From contig NZ_MXPU01000018.1 in NCBI RefSeq assembly GCF_002204185.1, positions 1 to 64,000 on the forward strand: 64,000 nucleotides of DNA, given 5' to 3'. The stretch is from Rhizobium esperanzae (lineage in GTDB: Bacteria > Pseudomonadota > Alphaproteobacteria > Rhizobiales > Rhizobiaceae). The notes beneath the pieces are model-generated. The model was not told the DNA's origin. It saw nothing but the letters and a program-made list of their open reading frames with translations, and made no database searches. The translations under genes and the position numbers were made by a program. Below are positions 8,048-18,265 of this stretch, piece after piece (the first letter of the stretch is position 1; each line of letters starts with the position of its first letter).

Positions 8048-9969
8048 GCGCCATTCTTCGGGGCGCATACGGCAAACATGGCTAGGGACTGCGTGCCGGG
8101 TGACCAGCACGTCGCCTATTATGCCGAGCGCGCCATCGGCGGCGCCGGGATGATCGTGGTCGAGCCGATGCCGGTTCATCCCGCCGCCGTACTCACACGC
8201 GGAAACTTTCGTCCCGGCGACGATAGCGTCGTTCCTCATTTCAAAAAGGTGACGGCCGCAATCAAGCAAAATGGTGCGATCGCGATCCAGCAGCTCTACC
8301 ATGTCGGCGCACATGGCGATTCCGACAATTCGTACCACCCGCATTGGTCTCCCTCCGGCATGGCGAGCTATCACGACAGCGATGGCTCGCATTCGATGAG
8401 CGAGGCCGAGGTCTCAGAAACCATCGACGGTTTCGTACATGCCGCGCGCCGCTGTCGCGAGGCCGGCTTCGACGGCGTGGAAGTCTGGGCGGCCTATCTC
8501 GGGCTCATCGAACAATTCTGGACCCCCTGGTCGAACCGGCGCGAGGATCGATGGGGCGGTTCGCTGGAAAATCGGACCCGCTTTTCCCGAGAAATCATGA
8601 GCCGTATCCGCTTGGTATGCGGTCAGGACTTCATCATCGGGCTGGCAATCAGCGATGCCGCCGACCAAAGCGTCGCACTCGGGCGGGACGAACTTGCCGA
8701 AATCGTCGCATTGCATGACGATCTTGGCCTTGTCGACTATGTGACCTGCGGTTCTGGCGGCTATCTCGACTTCGAGAAGCTGATGCCGACGTTCCTCTAC
8801 CAGGAGAAGCTCGGCGCAGATCTCGCCGCGACGATCAAACGATCCGTCAAGCATGCGCTCGTCATCGTCGAAAGCCACATCAGAACCCCGGAAAACGGCG
8901 AAACTGTTCTTGGAGAAGGTGCGGCCGACCTCGTCTCGATCGTGCGTGGCCAGATCGCCGATCCTCACCTCGCCCGAAAAGCCGGAGAGGACCGCCCGGA
9001 GGATGTTCGCGGCTGCATTTCGTGCAACCAGATGTGCTGGGGCCGGCGTTCGCGCGATTATTGGATAAGCTGTCTGATCAACCCTTCGGCCGGGCGCGAA
9101 TACCAATGGGGCGGCGACCGCTTCACGGCGGCGGCCGAGCCGAAGACGGTGCTGGTGGTGGTGCCGGGCCGGCCGGCCTGGAAGCCGCCCGCACCGCTGC
9201 CGAGCGAGGTCACAAAGTCATTCTGGCGGAAGCGTCGAGCCGCCTTGGCGGCAATTTCCTGCTTGCCGGAATGCAGCCCCGCCGGGCACAGGTCCTCGAC
9301 CTCATCGGCTGGTACGAACGGCAGCTGACAAAGCTCGGAGTCGATATCAGGCTTAACTCCTATGTCGAGGCATCGGATGTCGAAGCCTTCGGCGCGGATG
9401 CCATCATCCTCGCCACCGGTTCCTATTCCCCCGAAACCGGCTTCCAGAAGGCTCTGCCGGCTGTGGAGACTCTACCAGGCATCGAAAAGGGAAATGTCTT
9501 TACGGTCGAGGCGGTCATGGCCCGGCAGGCAAGGCCCGGCAAACGGGTTTTCTTGCTGGACGAAGGAGGCGGATGGCGCGGCTGCGGCACCGCCTGGAAG
9601 CTGGCTGAGGATGGGCACCTGGTGACGATGCTTTCACCCGATCCCTTCATCGGCAAGGAGCTTCAGCGCACGACCGCCGACGTACCGCTGCGCCGGACCC
9701 TGAAGAGGCTGGGCGTCAAATGGCTTCTGGAGGTCAGGGTGCTGGAATGGCACGGCAGTGGGGTCACGCTGCTGGATCACAGTACAGGTGAACGCTTTTT
9801 CGAGGAAGGCGACAGCTTGGTGCTCTCCACCACCAATGCGGCGGCCAGCGCGCTGGGCGAGGAATTGCGCTCGCAGGGTATCGACGTCGTCGAGATCGGC
9901 GACTGCGCCGCGCCGCGCCAAGCCCCCTATGCCTTCTACGAGGGGCGGCGAGTCGGACTGGAGGTCTGA
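8048..9969 (+). pseudogene. Broken flavin/Fe-S oxidoreductase (StcD/TMADH family)
   Basis: Homology to the barrel-plus-Rossmann demethylase family is clear: GGSLENRTRFSREI, a CISCNQMC-x12-C iron-sulfur motif, then GPAGLEAARTAAERGHKV. Two lesions are visible. First, the normal N-terminus is absent: in-frame similarity fades upstream of FFGAHTANMARD (about 8054), leaving ATG 8078 as the first start. Second, the frame changes at about 9160, where VLVVG(A/G)GPAG is expected but one G is missing from the GGTGGTGGTG tract, so the C-terminal half continues in another frame to 9969. This copy keeps all four canonical cluster cysteines, unlike the intact paralogue at 1253-3289. A sequencing error could explain the frameshift but not the missing start. 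Confidence 0.82.
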
Positions 9970-10751
9970 TGCCGGCGCCGAAAAGGTGGTGCGGGAAGCG
10001 TCAACCTATACATATTGCGCAGGTCCAGTCCAGACTGCGTCACGAAAAGCCGATTGCCACAGAATATCGGCACGCGCCAATTGCTCCATCGCCGGGGAAC
10101 ACTAAACTCAGGCCGACCGGGACCATGATGGTCCATGGTCTGCAAGCCACCGCTCCATCGATCACCCCATATGATGGACGGGGATTATATCCATACGCAC
10201 TCCATCCCGTGCGTATGCCAACTGCCTGTCAGCCTGCCGAAGGCTATCTCGAGCGGTCCACTTCAGAACCTTCGGCAGGCGACTTTTGGATGGCGCCTTG
10301 AATATGCCCTATGCGCACGCTGGCTAATCGTTTCATCACCGGATCACCATCAAGGCAGCAGTTCCAAGGCCTTGCCAAGTGCAGCCGGTTCTGTCAGTTC
10401 CTGCCACCTGGCCAGGAAGATCCGACGGATGAGAATTATCGATAAATCATTTAAAAGGCTTGCGTTTCCGACGCACCCCACGCGCGAGCTCTGCCTGGAT
10501 CGGCTTGCCCCGGCCAGCAATACCGACGCCCGGATCACGTTGAAACTTACCCGTCTGGCTGCCGCTTACTGCGCTCCGGCTTGTTATCCGCTAATATATG
10601 GCCAAGCCTTGTTCGTCATGCCCTGGCAAGCGTGAGGAGAAAGATGACGCTCGGTGACGTGGGAACAAAAAGAGGGACGTACTTCATTCTGATGTTGAGG
10701 TGGCCGAGGTGTCACACCGTGCGCGACGCCAGATGAAATAACGGGGACAGC
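9970..10751. other. Long non-coding gap with three hairpins
   Basis: No convincing gene in 782 bases. Three perfect inverted repeats lie close together: GGACCAT/ATGGTCC (10120-10134), CATACGCAC/GTGCGTATG (10192-10200 with 10209-10217, 8-base loop) and GCCTGCCGAAGG/CCTTCGGCAGGC (10232-10243 with 10269-10280, 25-base loop), the last followed by a short T-rich stretch. They could be a small structured RNA, an end of a decayed mobile element, or terminators. The rest, to the AraC gene start, shows nothing I recognise. Confidence 0.5.
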
Positions 10752-11750
10752 ATGACGGAAAACAGCGCTCAGCCATTCTCCTTCCGATTCCACGGTTCGT
10801 CTTTCGACAACATGGTGGAAACTCTCGGCGGTGCCTTCGGCGCGTTTGATGCCGAGCCTGTCGGCCGCGCCAAGGATTTTCATTGGGGATTGGATTTTTC
10901 CGTGGCCGAGAGCGCCGTCCTGCTGACGGGCTATCATGAGGCGGAGTTCCAATTCAACGTCGAGCCGACGGTCAACACGGCAGAGTATCTGTCGCTCGTG
11001 GTGCCGCGTCGTGGCGGCATGGGAGTTACCTATGGGGCGCGCAAGGCCGAGGCCGGGCAAGGCAAACTGCTTCTCTACAATAATTTCGAACCCGACAGCG
11101 TTCTCATGCACGGGCAGGGGAACGTCATCGACGAATTGCTGATCAACTGGCCCGTCATCCTCCAGACGATCGGCCAGACGTTCGAAATGCCGTTCAGCGG
11201 CTCGCTCGACCTTCTGCCCGAACTGGATCTGTCGACGCCGGCCGGCCGGACGATCGGCAACCTCACCGAAACGATCATATCGGGGATGCGCGACAACGGC
11301 CCGCTGCTGCAGTCGCCGATCGCCATGGCGCACATGACACAGGCGCTCGCCGATCTCGTCGTGCGCATGGTGCCGCACCGGCTGTCGCATTTCCTTGAAA
11401 AGGGAACCGCTCTGATTGCTCCGAAGCATGTGCGCAGGGCGATCGAGTTCATGCAGGCCAATATCGATCAGCCGATCACCAAGCCGAAGGTGGCGGAAGC
11501 GGCCGGCGTCTCCAGCAGAGCGCTCGAAACCGGTTTCCGCGCATTCAAGGGAACGTCCCCCGCCGCTTACCTGCTGACGCTTCGTCTGCGCGCGGCGCGC
11601 CGGGATCTGCTGGATCCCGAGTGCAGGGAGACGATGAAGGCCATCTGTCTCAAATGGGGATTTTTTCATTTCGGCCGCTTTTCCGCGGTCTACAAGGCGA
11701 CATATGGCGAATACCCCTCCGATACGAGAAAGCGCATGGGCCGCCGGTAA
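10752..11750 (+). CDS. AraC-family transcriptional regulator
   Basis: A 332-residue regulator. The C-terminal ~100 residues hold the double helix-turn-helix of AraC proteins (ITKPKVAEAAGVSSRALETGFRAFKGTSPAAYLLTLRLRAARRDLL, then ICLKWGFFHFGRFSAVYKATYGEYPS). The N-terminal part is a cupin-like sensor of the type seen in large AraC regulators. No ligand can be read from the sequence. It stands between a long non-coding gap and convergent formate-dehydrogenase-like genes, so its target is not obvious from position. Confidence 0.88.
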   Translation: MTENSAQPFSFRFHGSSFDNMVETLGGAFGAFDAEPVGRAKDFHWGLDFSVAESAVLLTGYHEAEFQFNVEPTVNTAEYLSLVVPRRGGMGVTYGARKAEAGQGKLLLYNNFEPDSVLMHGQGNVIDELLINWPVILQTIGQTFEMPFSGSLDLLPELDLSTPAGRTIGNLTETIISGMRDNGPLLQSPIAMAHMTQALADLVVRMVPHRLSHFLEKGTALIAPKHVRRAIEFMQANIDQPITKPKVAEAAGVSSRALETGFRAFKGTSPAAYLLTLRLRAARRDLLDPECRETMKAICLKWGFFHFGRFSAVYKATYGEYPSDTRKRMGRR

Positions 11751-11805
11751 CTTGCATCTGAAGCGCACAGCGATCTTTCAGCTTCGCTCTTTGCGCCCTC
11801 TGTCT

Positions 11806-12081
11806 TTAAAGCACGGCCAACTTGTAGTGCACTCGCATCGTCCTCGGATCCCGCTTGACGATTTCAAGCATATCACCACGCTCCGCCAACCCGCTGAGAT
11901 CCCGCAACACAAGGGCATGCCCGATCCCCAGCATGCGCGCAAAGGAGCGGCTGTCGGAGGCGATGCCGAGCTCGGCGGCGACGAGCAGACCAGCCTGTAT
12001 GGAGGTCAATCCGATGTCCCTATCCTGCGCCGCAGCGACAAGGGCAAGAAACCGGTCTGCGCCGATAGCCTCATTACTCAC
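11806..12081 (-). CDS. Small winged-helix-like protein partnered with the molybdoenzyme
   Basis: A 91-residue protein whose C-terminal half (MLGIGHALVLRDLSGLAERGDMLEIVKRDPRTMRVHYKLA) looks like a winged helix with a basic wing, as in MarR-type folds. Its ATG overlaps the stop codon of the upstream molybdopterin oxidoreductase by 4 bases (12078-12081), so the two are translationally coupled and probably work together as accessory or regulator and enzyme. The function is not recognised. Confidence 0.65.
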   Translation of the reverse strand: MSNEAIGADRFLALVAAAQDRDIGLTSIQAGLLVAAELGIASDSRSFARMLGIGHALVLRDLSGLAERGDMLEIVKRDPRTMRVHYKLAVL

Positions 12082-14372
12082 GCGGCGTCTCGCTTGCGCA
12101 AGGAAACCATGATCGATTTCGAGGTCGGCGTATCGCTTTCCTCGCCGGCGCTGCCAAGCGGCACGAGCACGTTCAGCTCCGGGTAATAACCGGCAATGCT
12201 GCCCTGCGGAATATCATAGGGCACGAAGCGGAAATCCCGCGCGATACGCTCGATGCCGTCATCGTACTCGCCGATCACGTCGACACGGTCACCGGCCTCG
12301 GCATTCATCGCCCTCAGATCCGCCGGATGAATGAAGATGACCTGCCGCTCTCCGTAGACACCGCGATATCGGTCATCGAGACCATAGACCGTCGTATTGT
12401 ATTGGTCGTGCGACCGGAACGTCTGCAGAGCGAAACGCCCCTCGCCCCTGCGCGCACGCTGGTGCACGGTTTCCGCAGGAAACGGCTGGCAAGAGAATGA
12501 TGCCCTGCCTGCCGGCGTCTGCCACTCCCGATGGGCGGCCGGATTGCGCAGATGGAAACCGCGCGGCTTGCGCAGGCGGGCATTATAGTTTTCAAAGCCG
12601 GGAATGGTCGCCTCGATATGATCACGGATGCGGTCGTAGTCGTCGGTCAGTTCTGCCCAGTCGGCCACGGAGGAGCCGACCGTTGCCTGCGCAATGCCGG
12701 CAATGATGGCGACTTCCGAGAGGAGATGCGGCGAGGCCGGACGGTTGATGCCGGCTGATCCATGCACCATGCTCATCGAATCTTCGACACTGACGAGTTG
12801 AGAATTGCCGGCAGCGTTCAGATCCATCTCGGTACGCCCGAGGCAGGGCAGAATGAAGGACGCCTCGCCGGGCATCAGATGTGAATGATTGGGTTTGGTG
12901 GCGATGTGCACTGTCAGCTTCAGCTGGCGAAGCGCTTTTTCGACCAGTGCGCTGTCGGGCGTCGCACGGGCAAAATTGCCGCCAAGCCCGATGAAGGCCT
13001 CGGCCGAGCCGTCGAGCATCGCCCCGATCGCGGCAAGAACATTGTGGCCATGGTCACGAGGCACGGAGAAGCCGAAATGCTTTTCCAGCGTGTCGAGGAA
13101 ATCGTCCGAAGGCTTTTCATTGATGCCGACGGTCCGGTCACCCTGGACGTTGGAATGGCCGCGAACCGGGCAAAGACCGGCGCCAGGCTTGCCAATATTG
13201 CCACGCAGGAACATGAAGTTGGCGATCTCCTGGATCGTCGCCACCGAATGCAGGTGCTGGGTCACTCCCATTGCCCAGGTGCAGATGACCCGTTCGGCCC
13301 TGATATAGACATCGGCGGCCTGTTCGATTTCCTGTCGGCTCAGTCCCGATTGGTCTTCGATATCAGCCCAGGCCGTCGCCTCGACTAATGCCCGGTATTG
13401 CGCAAACCCGGCGCAATGGTCGGCCAGAAACGCATGATCGAGAACCGGCGGCAGACCGGCGGCAACCGCAGCGTCTTCCGCGGCCAGCACCGCCTTTGCC
13501 ATTCCCCGCACAGCGGCCATGTCGCCGCCGAGCTGCGGTTGCAGATAGAGGCCGGCGATATCGGTCGCGCCGCCGCGCAGCATCTCGATCTTGTCCTGCG
13601 GATCGGAGAAACGCTCCAGCCCGCGCTCGCGGATCGGATTGAAAACGACGATCCGCGCGCCGCGCATCGCCGCCCGGCGCAGGTCGCCGAGCATTCGGGG
13701 ATGATTGGTGCCGGGATTCTGGCCGATCACAAAGATCGCATCGGCCTCCTCGAAGTCCTCCAGAAGCACGGTGCCCTTGCCGACGCCGATCGCCTGGTTC
13801 AGCGCGATTCCACTTGCCTCGTGACACATGTTGGAACAATCGGGAAAATTGTTGGTGCCGTAGATGCGCACGAACAGCTGATAGAGGAAGCCAGCCTCGT
13901 TGCTGGCGCGGCCGGACGTATAGAACTCCGCCCGATTGGGATTATCGAGGCCCTTCAGAATGCTGCCGATCTCGGCAAAGGCATCCTCCCACGCCACCGG
14001 CAGGTAACGGTCGCTCGCAGTATCGTAACGCATCGGATGCGTGAGGCGGCCATTGAGTTCCAGTTCGTAATCCGACAACCGGCGAAGCTCAGAGACCGTA
14101 TTCGTCGCAAAGAAGGCGGGTGTCGCCCGCTTTTCCGTGGCCTCCCAGGCGACGGCCTTCACGCCGTTCTCACAAAATTCGAACGACGATGCGTGTTCCG
14201 GATCGCCCCAGGCGCAGCCCGGGCAATCGAAGCCGTCCGGCTGGTTCGCCTTCAGCATCGTCCGCGCCCCCGAGACCGGCATGCCGCTTTGCAGCAATTG
14301 TTTGCCGCAGCTTTTCAGAGCGCCCCAGCCGCCGGCTGCCGCCGATTTCTTGCCGATAAATTTTGTGTCCAT
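12078..14372 (-). CDS. Formate-dehydrogenase-like molybdopterin oxidoreductase (FdhF/YdeP type)
   Basis: A 764-residue bis-MGD enzyme. The N-terminus carries C50-x2-C53 (GFDCPGCAWGDPEH) and a further Cys at about 69, probably part of an Fe-S site. The molybdenum-ligand region is SNMCHEASGIALN with Cys at about 190, not selenocysteine. Cofactor-binding segments VIGQNPGTNHPRML and GVTQHLHSVATIQEIAN follow, and the C-terminal molydopterin-dinucleotide-binding domain includes QTFRSHDQYNTTVYG. Length and motifs fit the YdeP/FdhF alpha-like family; the electron partner is unknown. Formate oxidation would be useful near demethylation genes that release C1 units, but that link is speculative. Confidence 0.85.
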   Translation of the reverse strand: MDTKFIGKKSAAAGGWGALKSCGKQLLQSGMPVSGARTMLKANQPDGFDCPGCAWGDPEHASSFEFCENGVKAVAWEATEKRATPAFFATNTVSELRRLSDYELELNGRLTHPMRYDTASDRYLPVAWEDAFAEIGSILKGLDNPNRAEFYTSGRASNEAGFLYQLFVRIYGTNNFPDCSNMCHEASGIALNQAIGVGKGTVLLEDFEEADAIFVIGQNPGTNHPRMLGDLRRAAMRGARIVVFNPIRERGLERFSDPQDKIEMLRGGATDIAGLYLQPQLGGDMAAVRGMAKAVLAAEDAAVAAGLPPVLDHAFLADHCAGFAQYRALVEATAWADIEDQSGLSRQEIEQAADVYIRAERVICTWAMGVTQHLHSVATIQEIANFMFLRGNIGKPGAGLCPVRGHSNVQGDRTVGINEKPSDDFLDTLEKHFGFSVPRDHGHNVLAAIGAMLDGSAEAFIGLGGNFARATPDSALVEKALRQLKLTVHIATKPNHSHLMPGEASFILPCLGRTEMDLNAAGNSQLVSVEDSMSMVHGSAGINRPASPHLLSEVAIIAGIAQATVGSSVADWAELTDDYDRIRDHIEATIPGFENYNARLRKPRGFHLRNPAAHREWQTPAGRASFSCQPFPAETVHQRARRGEGRFALQTFRSHDQYNTTVYGLDDRYRGVYGERQVIFIHPADLRAMNAEAGDRVDVIGEYDDGIERIARDFRFVPYDIPQGSIAGYYPELNVLVPLGSAGEESDTPTSKSIMVSLRKRDAA

Positions 14373-14453
14373 GCGCCCTGTATTGATAAAGGGCGCTAAA
14401 CATCAAGGGCGTACGAACGATGGCTCGATAGAAGAAACCTATCGGATGCGGAC

Positions 14454-16367
14454 CTAGCCGGTTTCCCTAAGGGCATGCCCGTTCTCGCGGGAATGCGCCA
14501 GAATACGGTTTCGGCCTTGCGTCTTGGCCTCATAGAGCGCGGCGTCGGCCTCGGCCAGCAGCCGGTTCGGGCTGGTCCGCAGGGTCGCGCCTGTGGCGCA
14601 GGATATGCCGATGCTGGCGGTGACCCGCGCGAATTCGCTGCCGGAATGAGTGATATTCTCCTGGGCCAGGCGACGCGCGAATTGTTCGGCGACGATCATC
14701 GCCCCCTTGGCGCTGGTGTCGGGAAGGAACACGGCGAATTCCTCTCCGCCGTAGCGCGCAACGATGTCCGCCGGCCGACTGACGGACTGGCGCAGACACT
14801 TGCTGACGACGCGCAGGCATTGGTCGCCGGCGGGATGGCCATAGGTATCGTTATAGGCTTTGAAGCGGTCGATATCGACCATCAGAAGGCTGAAAGGCGT
14901 ATTCTTCGTGGCGCTGCCCGCCGTCTCACGCGCGAAGGCCTCGTCGAAAGCGCGGCGATTGACAATGCCGGTGAGCCCGTCGGTCTCGGCAAGATTCCTC
15001 AATTGCTCCGCCGACAGCCTGAGCGCGATCTCCGCCTGTTTCGTCGCCGTGATGTCCGAGACGACGGCCATCGCCGTGCCGTCTCCGGCAATCCTTGTGC
15101 GGATGCTGCGCCAATCACCGTTGTGAAGCTGAACCTCCTCATCCTTATTGCTGTGCAGAGTCGCGCTGGCGGTCTTGATCCACTCTTCCAGATCACCCTC
15201 TGCGATAGCAGGCCGCTCGCCGGTTTCGACGACGCGGCGCAGGATGTCGCCGATATGCGCGCCGACCACGCGGGCATCTCCGGAGAGCGGAAAGGCGTCG
15301 CGGTACTGTTCGTTGCAAAAGACAAGAAAGCCTTTGCTGTCGTACATGGCGATGCCATCGGACATGTTCGCCATCGCGTGCGACAGCAGGTTCTTGCTTT
15401 CGCGCAGCTCCCGCTCCAGCGCCGTGCGCTCGGTCACGTCGCGTGTCACGCCGGCAAGACCGATGATCCGTCCCTGCTTGTCCCTGAGCGGCACCTTGGA
15501 AGCAAGCAGGAAGCGGCCTTCGATCCGCTCGTTGGAGTCGATCAGCGGCGTCCCTGTCTCCATCACCTGCTGCTCAAGATGATACAATTCTTCAGCGAGC
15601 GGCTGCGACATCAGATTGAAATCCGACAATCCGGTCATCTCCGCCGTCGTTCTGAAACGGAAGAGGCGCGTCATGTTTTCATTGACGGTGATGAACCGGC
15701 TGTTTCGGTCCTTCACATAGAGATAGTCGGGCGACTGCGAAAATGCCGTCACCAAAATGCTGCGTTCCAGCTCCCATTGCTGCGTTTTCAAGAGCACGAA
15801 GCCGCCCAGCACGGTGGCCAGACAATTCAAAGCCGTCAGGGGAAAACCGACGCCGGCCAGCACATGAGCGGTCACCAGAGTGGGAAGCAGAGCCATCGAT
15901 GCGACCAGCGCGCCGCCAAGGGCGAGGCTCAGCAACGCAACGTCCATGAGCACCGGAGATCTCTTGCGGGTCCAGAAATGGCCGGCCACGCCGATGCCTG
16001 CGGCAGCGGCCATCGTGACGATCCCGTCGAGCATGGCCGTGCCGCCGACGGCAAAGCGAAAGGCCATCGCCAGCGATGCCGCAACAGCCGCCGCGATCGG
16101 CCCACCGAACATGCCGGCCAATGCAAGCGGCGAAAATCGCAGATCGATATAGATGCCCGGATGAAACTCAACGGCCAGCAATATCGATCCGATGGAGGCG
16201 CCGCCGGCTATGATTCCGAAGGCGATCCTCTCCTGCATGAAGGACCGGCGCTGAAACTGAATCGAAAAGAGCGCCCAGAGCGACATTGCCAGGGATACGA
16301 AGGAAAGGTTGCCGCCGAATTGCGTCCAGATGCCATTCACTGCGTTGGATCCACCTTCCCAAACCAT
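14454..16367 (-). CDS. Membrane-bound PAS-GGDEF diguanylate cyclase
   Basis: A 637-residue protein. About six N-terminal hydrophobic segments (residues ~18-210) with FHPGIYIDLRFSPLALAGMFGGP resemble the 5TM LytS/YhcK sensor. Two PAS domains follow (YLYVKDRNSRFITVNENMTRLF and DGIAMYDSKGFLVFCNEQYRDAF), then a GGDEF domain with the catalytic YGGEEF. An RPAD inhibitory site lies five residues before GGEEF, so c-di-GMP feedback inhibition is likely. The protein should make c-di-GMP in response to a membrane or redox cue. The opposite strand is also open here but has no recognisable product. Confidence 0.9.
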   Translation of the reverse strand: MVWEGGSNAVNGIWTQFGGNLSFVSLAMSLWALFSIQFQRRSFMQERIAFGIIAGGASIGSILLAVEFHPGIYIDLRFSPLALAGMFGGPIAAAVAASLAMAFRFAVGGTAMLDGIVTMAAAAGIGVAGHFWTRKRSPVLMDVALLSLALGGALVASMALLPTLVTAHVLAGVGFPLTALNCLATVLGGFVLLKTQQWELERSILVTAFSQSPDYLYVKDRNSRFITVNENMTRLFRFRTTAEMTGLSDFNLMSQPLAEELYHLEQQVMETGTPLIDSNERIEGRFLLASKVPLRDKQGRIIGLAGVTRDVTERTALERELRESKNLLSHAMANMSDGIAMYDSKGFLVFCNEQYRDAFPLSGDARVVGAHIGDILRRVVETGERPAIAEGDLEEWIKTASATLHSNKDEEVQLHNGDWRSIRTRIAGDGTAMAVVSDITATKQAEIALRLSAEQLRNLAETDGLTGIVNRRAFDEAFARETAGSATKNTPFSLLMVDIDRFKAYNDTYGHPAGDQCLRVVSKCLRQSVSRPADIVARYGGEEFAVFLPDTSAKGAMIVAEQFARRLAQENITHSGSEFARVTASIGISCATGATLRTSPNRLLAEADAALYEAKTQGRNRILAHSRENGHALRETG

Positions 16368-16611
16368 GTCACGAACCTGTTATACGACGAACTGGTTTGA
16401 GCTTCGTTAAATCGGGCAGCTGGATGCGCCATTCACCGGCTAATGCACCGGATATCGCGCTCTTCTACGGATGCTCGCTGGGTTGGTACCCTTGCCCGGG
16501 CCATCGCAGACCAAGGTTTGTCATTTTAGCTTCGTTTCCACCCAGAAGCGTTATTGGTTAGAATGCAGTGTCGGCCACGAACGGTAAACGAATGGGATGC
16601 GGGTACTTGAC

Positions 16612-17639
16612 ATGAAGACGCGACATTGGGATCGCAGGGGAGACGGCGGGCTTACCTTTACGGAATTGGGGTTCGGCACCGCGCCGCTCGGGAATCTTTA
16701 TCAGGCGATAACCGATGAGGAGGCGGCAGCGGTATTGGATGCAGCCTGGCAAGACGGCATCCGCTACTTCGACACCGCGCCGCTCTATGGACTTGGCTGG
16801 CAGAGAGGCGGGTTGGCCGCTTCCTCGCAACGAAACAGCGTAAAGACTTCGTCGTGTCGACAAAAGTCGGCCGGCTCCTCAAGGTCTGCCGACCCGAACA
16901 GCGGACCGGCATCGGCAAATTCTTCGATACTCCCAATCGCCGAGAGGTATTTGACTATAGCTACGATGGCATCATGCGATCTTTCGAAGCCTCTTTCGAG
17001 CGCACCGGGCTCGACAGCTTCGATATCCTATTCGTGCACGATCTGGATGTCTTCAATCACGGCACCCCGGCGGCCTGCGACCATTATGTCGATCAATTCA
17101 TGAGCGGTGGGTATCAGGCGATGACCTCACTACGCGACCAGGGAGTGGTGAAAGCCATTGGTGGCGGGATAAACGAGTGGGAGATGTGCCAGACGCTTGC
17201 CGAGCGTGGCGACTTCGATCTGTTTCTTCTTGCTGGACGATATACTTTGCTCGAGCAGGAGGCGTTGGAATCCTTTCTCCCCCTGTGCGTCGCCCGCAAT
17301 ATCGGCATCGTGCTCGGCGGGCCCTATAATTCCGGCATACTCGCGACAGGCCCGGTTGCCGGCGCGCAGTATAATTACTCTGACGCCCCGTCACACATCC
17401 TCGATAAAGTCGGGCGCATCGAGCACGTCTGTCTGAAATACAATGTCGCCCTCTCAGACGCGGCTCTCAACTTTCCGCTCTTCCATCCGGCTGTCGTTTC
17501 CGTCATCCCGGGTGGCCAGTCGATCGATCAAGTGGCGTCAAACGAACGCGCGCGGAACACACATATCCCTCACGAGCTGTGGGAGGACCTGAAATCGCTT
17601 GGCCTGATGCGAGGTGATGCGCCTGTCGGTGAGTCATAG
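16612..17639 (+). pseudogene. Frameshifted aldo/keto reductase
   Basis: The first frame gives FTELGFGTAPLGNLYQAITDEEA...YFDTAPLYGLG, the N-terminal strand and catalytic Asp/Tyr of an aldo/keto reductase of the D-threo-aldose/L-fucose dehydrogenase group. After 16797 it loses similarity, while the next frame resumes exactly with LAERRVGRFLATKQRKDFVVSTKVGRLL and continues to 17639 (ending GLMRGDAPVGES). Inserting one C in GGC-TGG at 16797/16798 restores a full-length protein of about 341 residues. It is either a recent pseudogene or a single-base sequencing error. An upstream ATG at 16597 in the same frame is an alternative start. Confidence 0.82.
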
Positions 17640-17816
17640 GGCGCGCTGACCTAAACGTACTTGGAAACGGCGGCGGTTGACGCAGTTGCACGCGAAAAAT
17701 CAATTGTGACAGCTCAGAGGCAGTGCAGTGTGACTAATTGGCAACCATAGGCCATGAGTGGAACCAAATCCTGCATCCGCGCGTCGTTCGGAATTACCTT
17801 CACAGCGGATGAGCAA

Positions 17817-18167
17817 ATGGCCTTGCACATCAAACGAGTCTACGAGCCGAAAGAAGACCGGGACGGCACGCGTATTCTGGTCGACAGGTTGTGGCCGCGC
17901 GGGTTGAAGAAGCAGGAGGCGGCCGTCGATGTCTGGTTGAAGGAGATCGCGCCAAGCCCGGCGCTGCGCCGATGGTTCGGCCACGATCCCGCCAAATGGA
18001 GCGAGTTCCAGCGCCGCTATTGCGACGAGCTCAAAAAGAACTCGTCAGCTGTGGAGGAGCTCGGACGCCGAATCGGCGAATCGGACGACGTCACACTTCT
18101 CTATGCGGCAAAAGATCCACACCACAACCACGCGATCGTGCTCCAGCGCTTCATCGGCGACAACTGA
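17817..18167 (+). CDS. DUF488 family protein
   Basis: A protein of about 116 residues with the family signature: IKRVYEPKEDRDGTRILVDRLWPRGL near the start, WFGHDPAKWSEF in the middle and VTLLYAAKDPHHNHAIVL at the end. DUF488 proteins are small cytoplasmic proteins of unknown function. The frame is open from 17754, but ATG 17817, preceded by GGATGAG, gives the usual family N-terminus (MALHIKRVY). It stands about 100 bases upstream of the DUF4142 gene and may be its own transcription unit. Confidence 0.85.
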   Translation: MALHIKRVYEPKEDRDGTRILVDRLWPRGLKKQEAAVDVWLKEIAPSPALRRWFGHDPAKWSEFQRRYCDELKKNSSAVEELGRRIGESDDVTLLYAAKDPHHNHAIVLQRFIGDN

Positions 18168-18265
18168 AGCGGCCCGACAACCATTTCCCTCTGCGAAAAT
18201 TTCCGGGAACCTTTTCGATCGATCTGCATCCAATGCTCGCATTCATCCGACATAGGAGACAGATC

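Noticed and set aside
6866-8392. 508-codon minus-strand frame over the betaine ATPase
   Set aside because: His/Arg/Asp-rich shadow; the plus strand encodes a textbook ABC ATPase.
10232-10280. 12-bp inverted repeat as transposon ends
   Set aside because: Only 25 bases lie between the arms and no transposase is near, so a hairpin reading is simpler.
10350-10538. 62-codon minus-strand frame ending LARWQELTEPAALGKALELLP
   Set aside because: A piece of a lost gene is conceivable, but there is no start signal, no partner frame and no family I can name.
14475-16400. 641-codon plus-strand frame opposite the diguanylate cyclase
   Set aside because: Composition is that of an antisense shadow in GC-rich DNA and no motif is present; the minus-strand protein is well defined.
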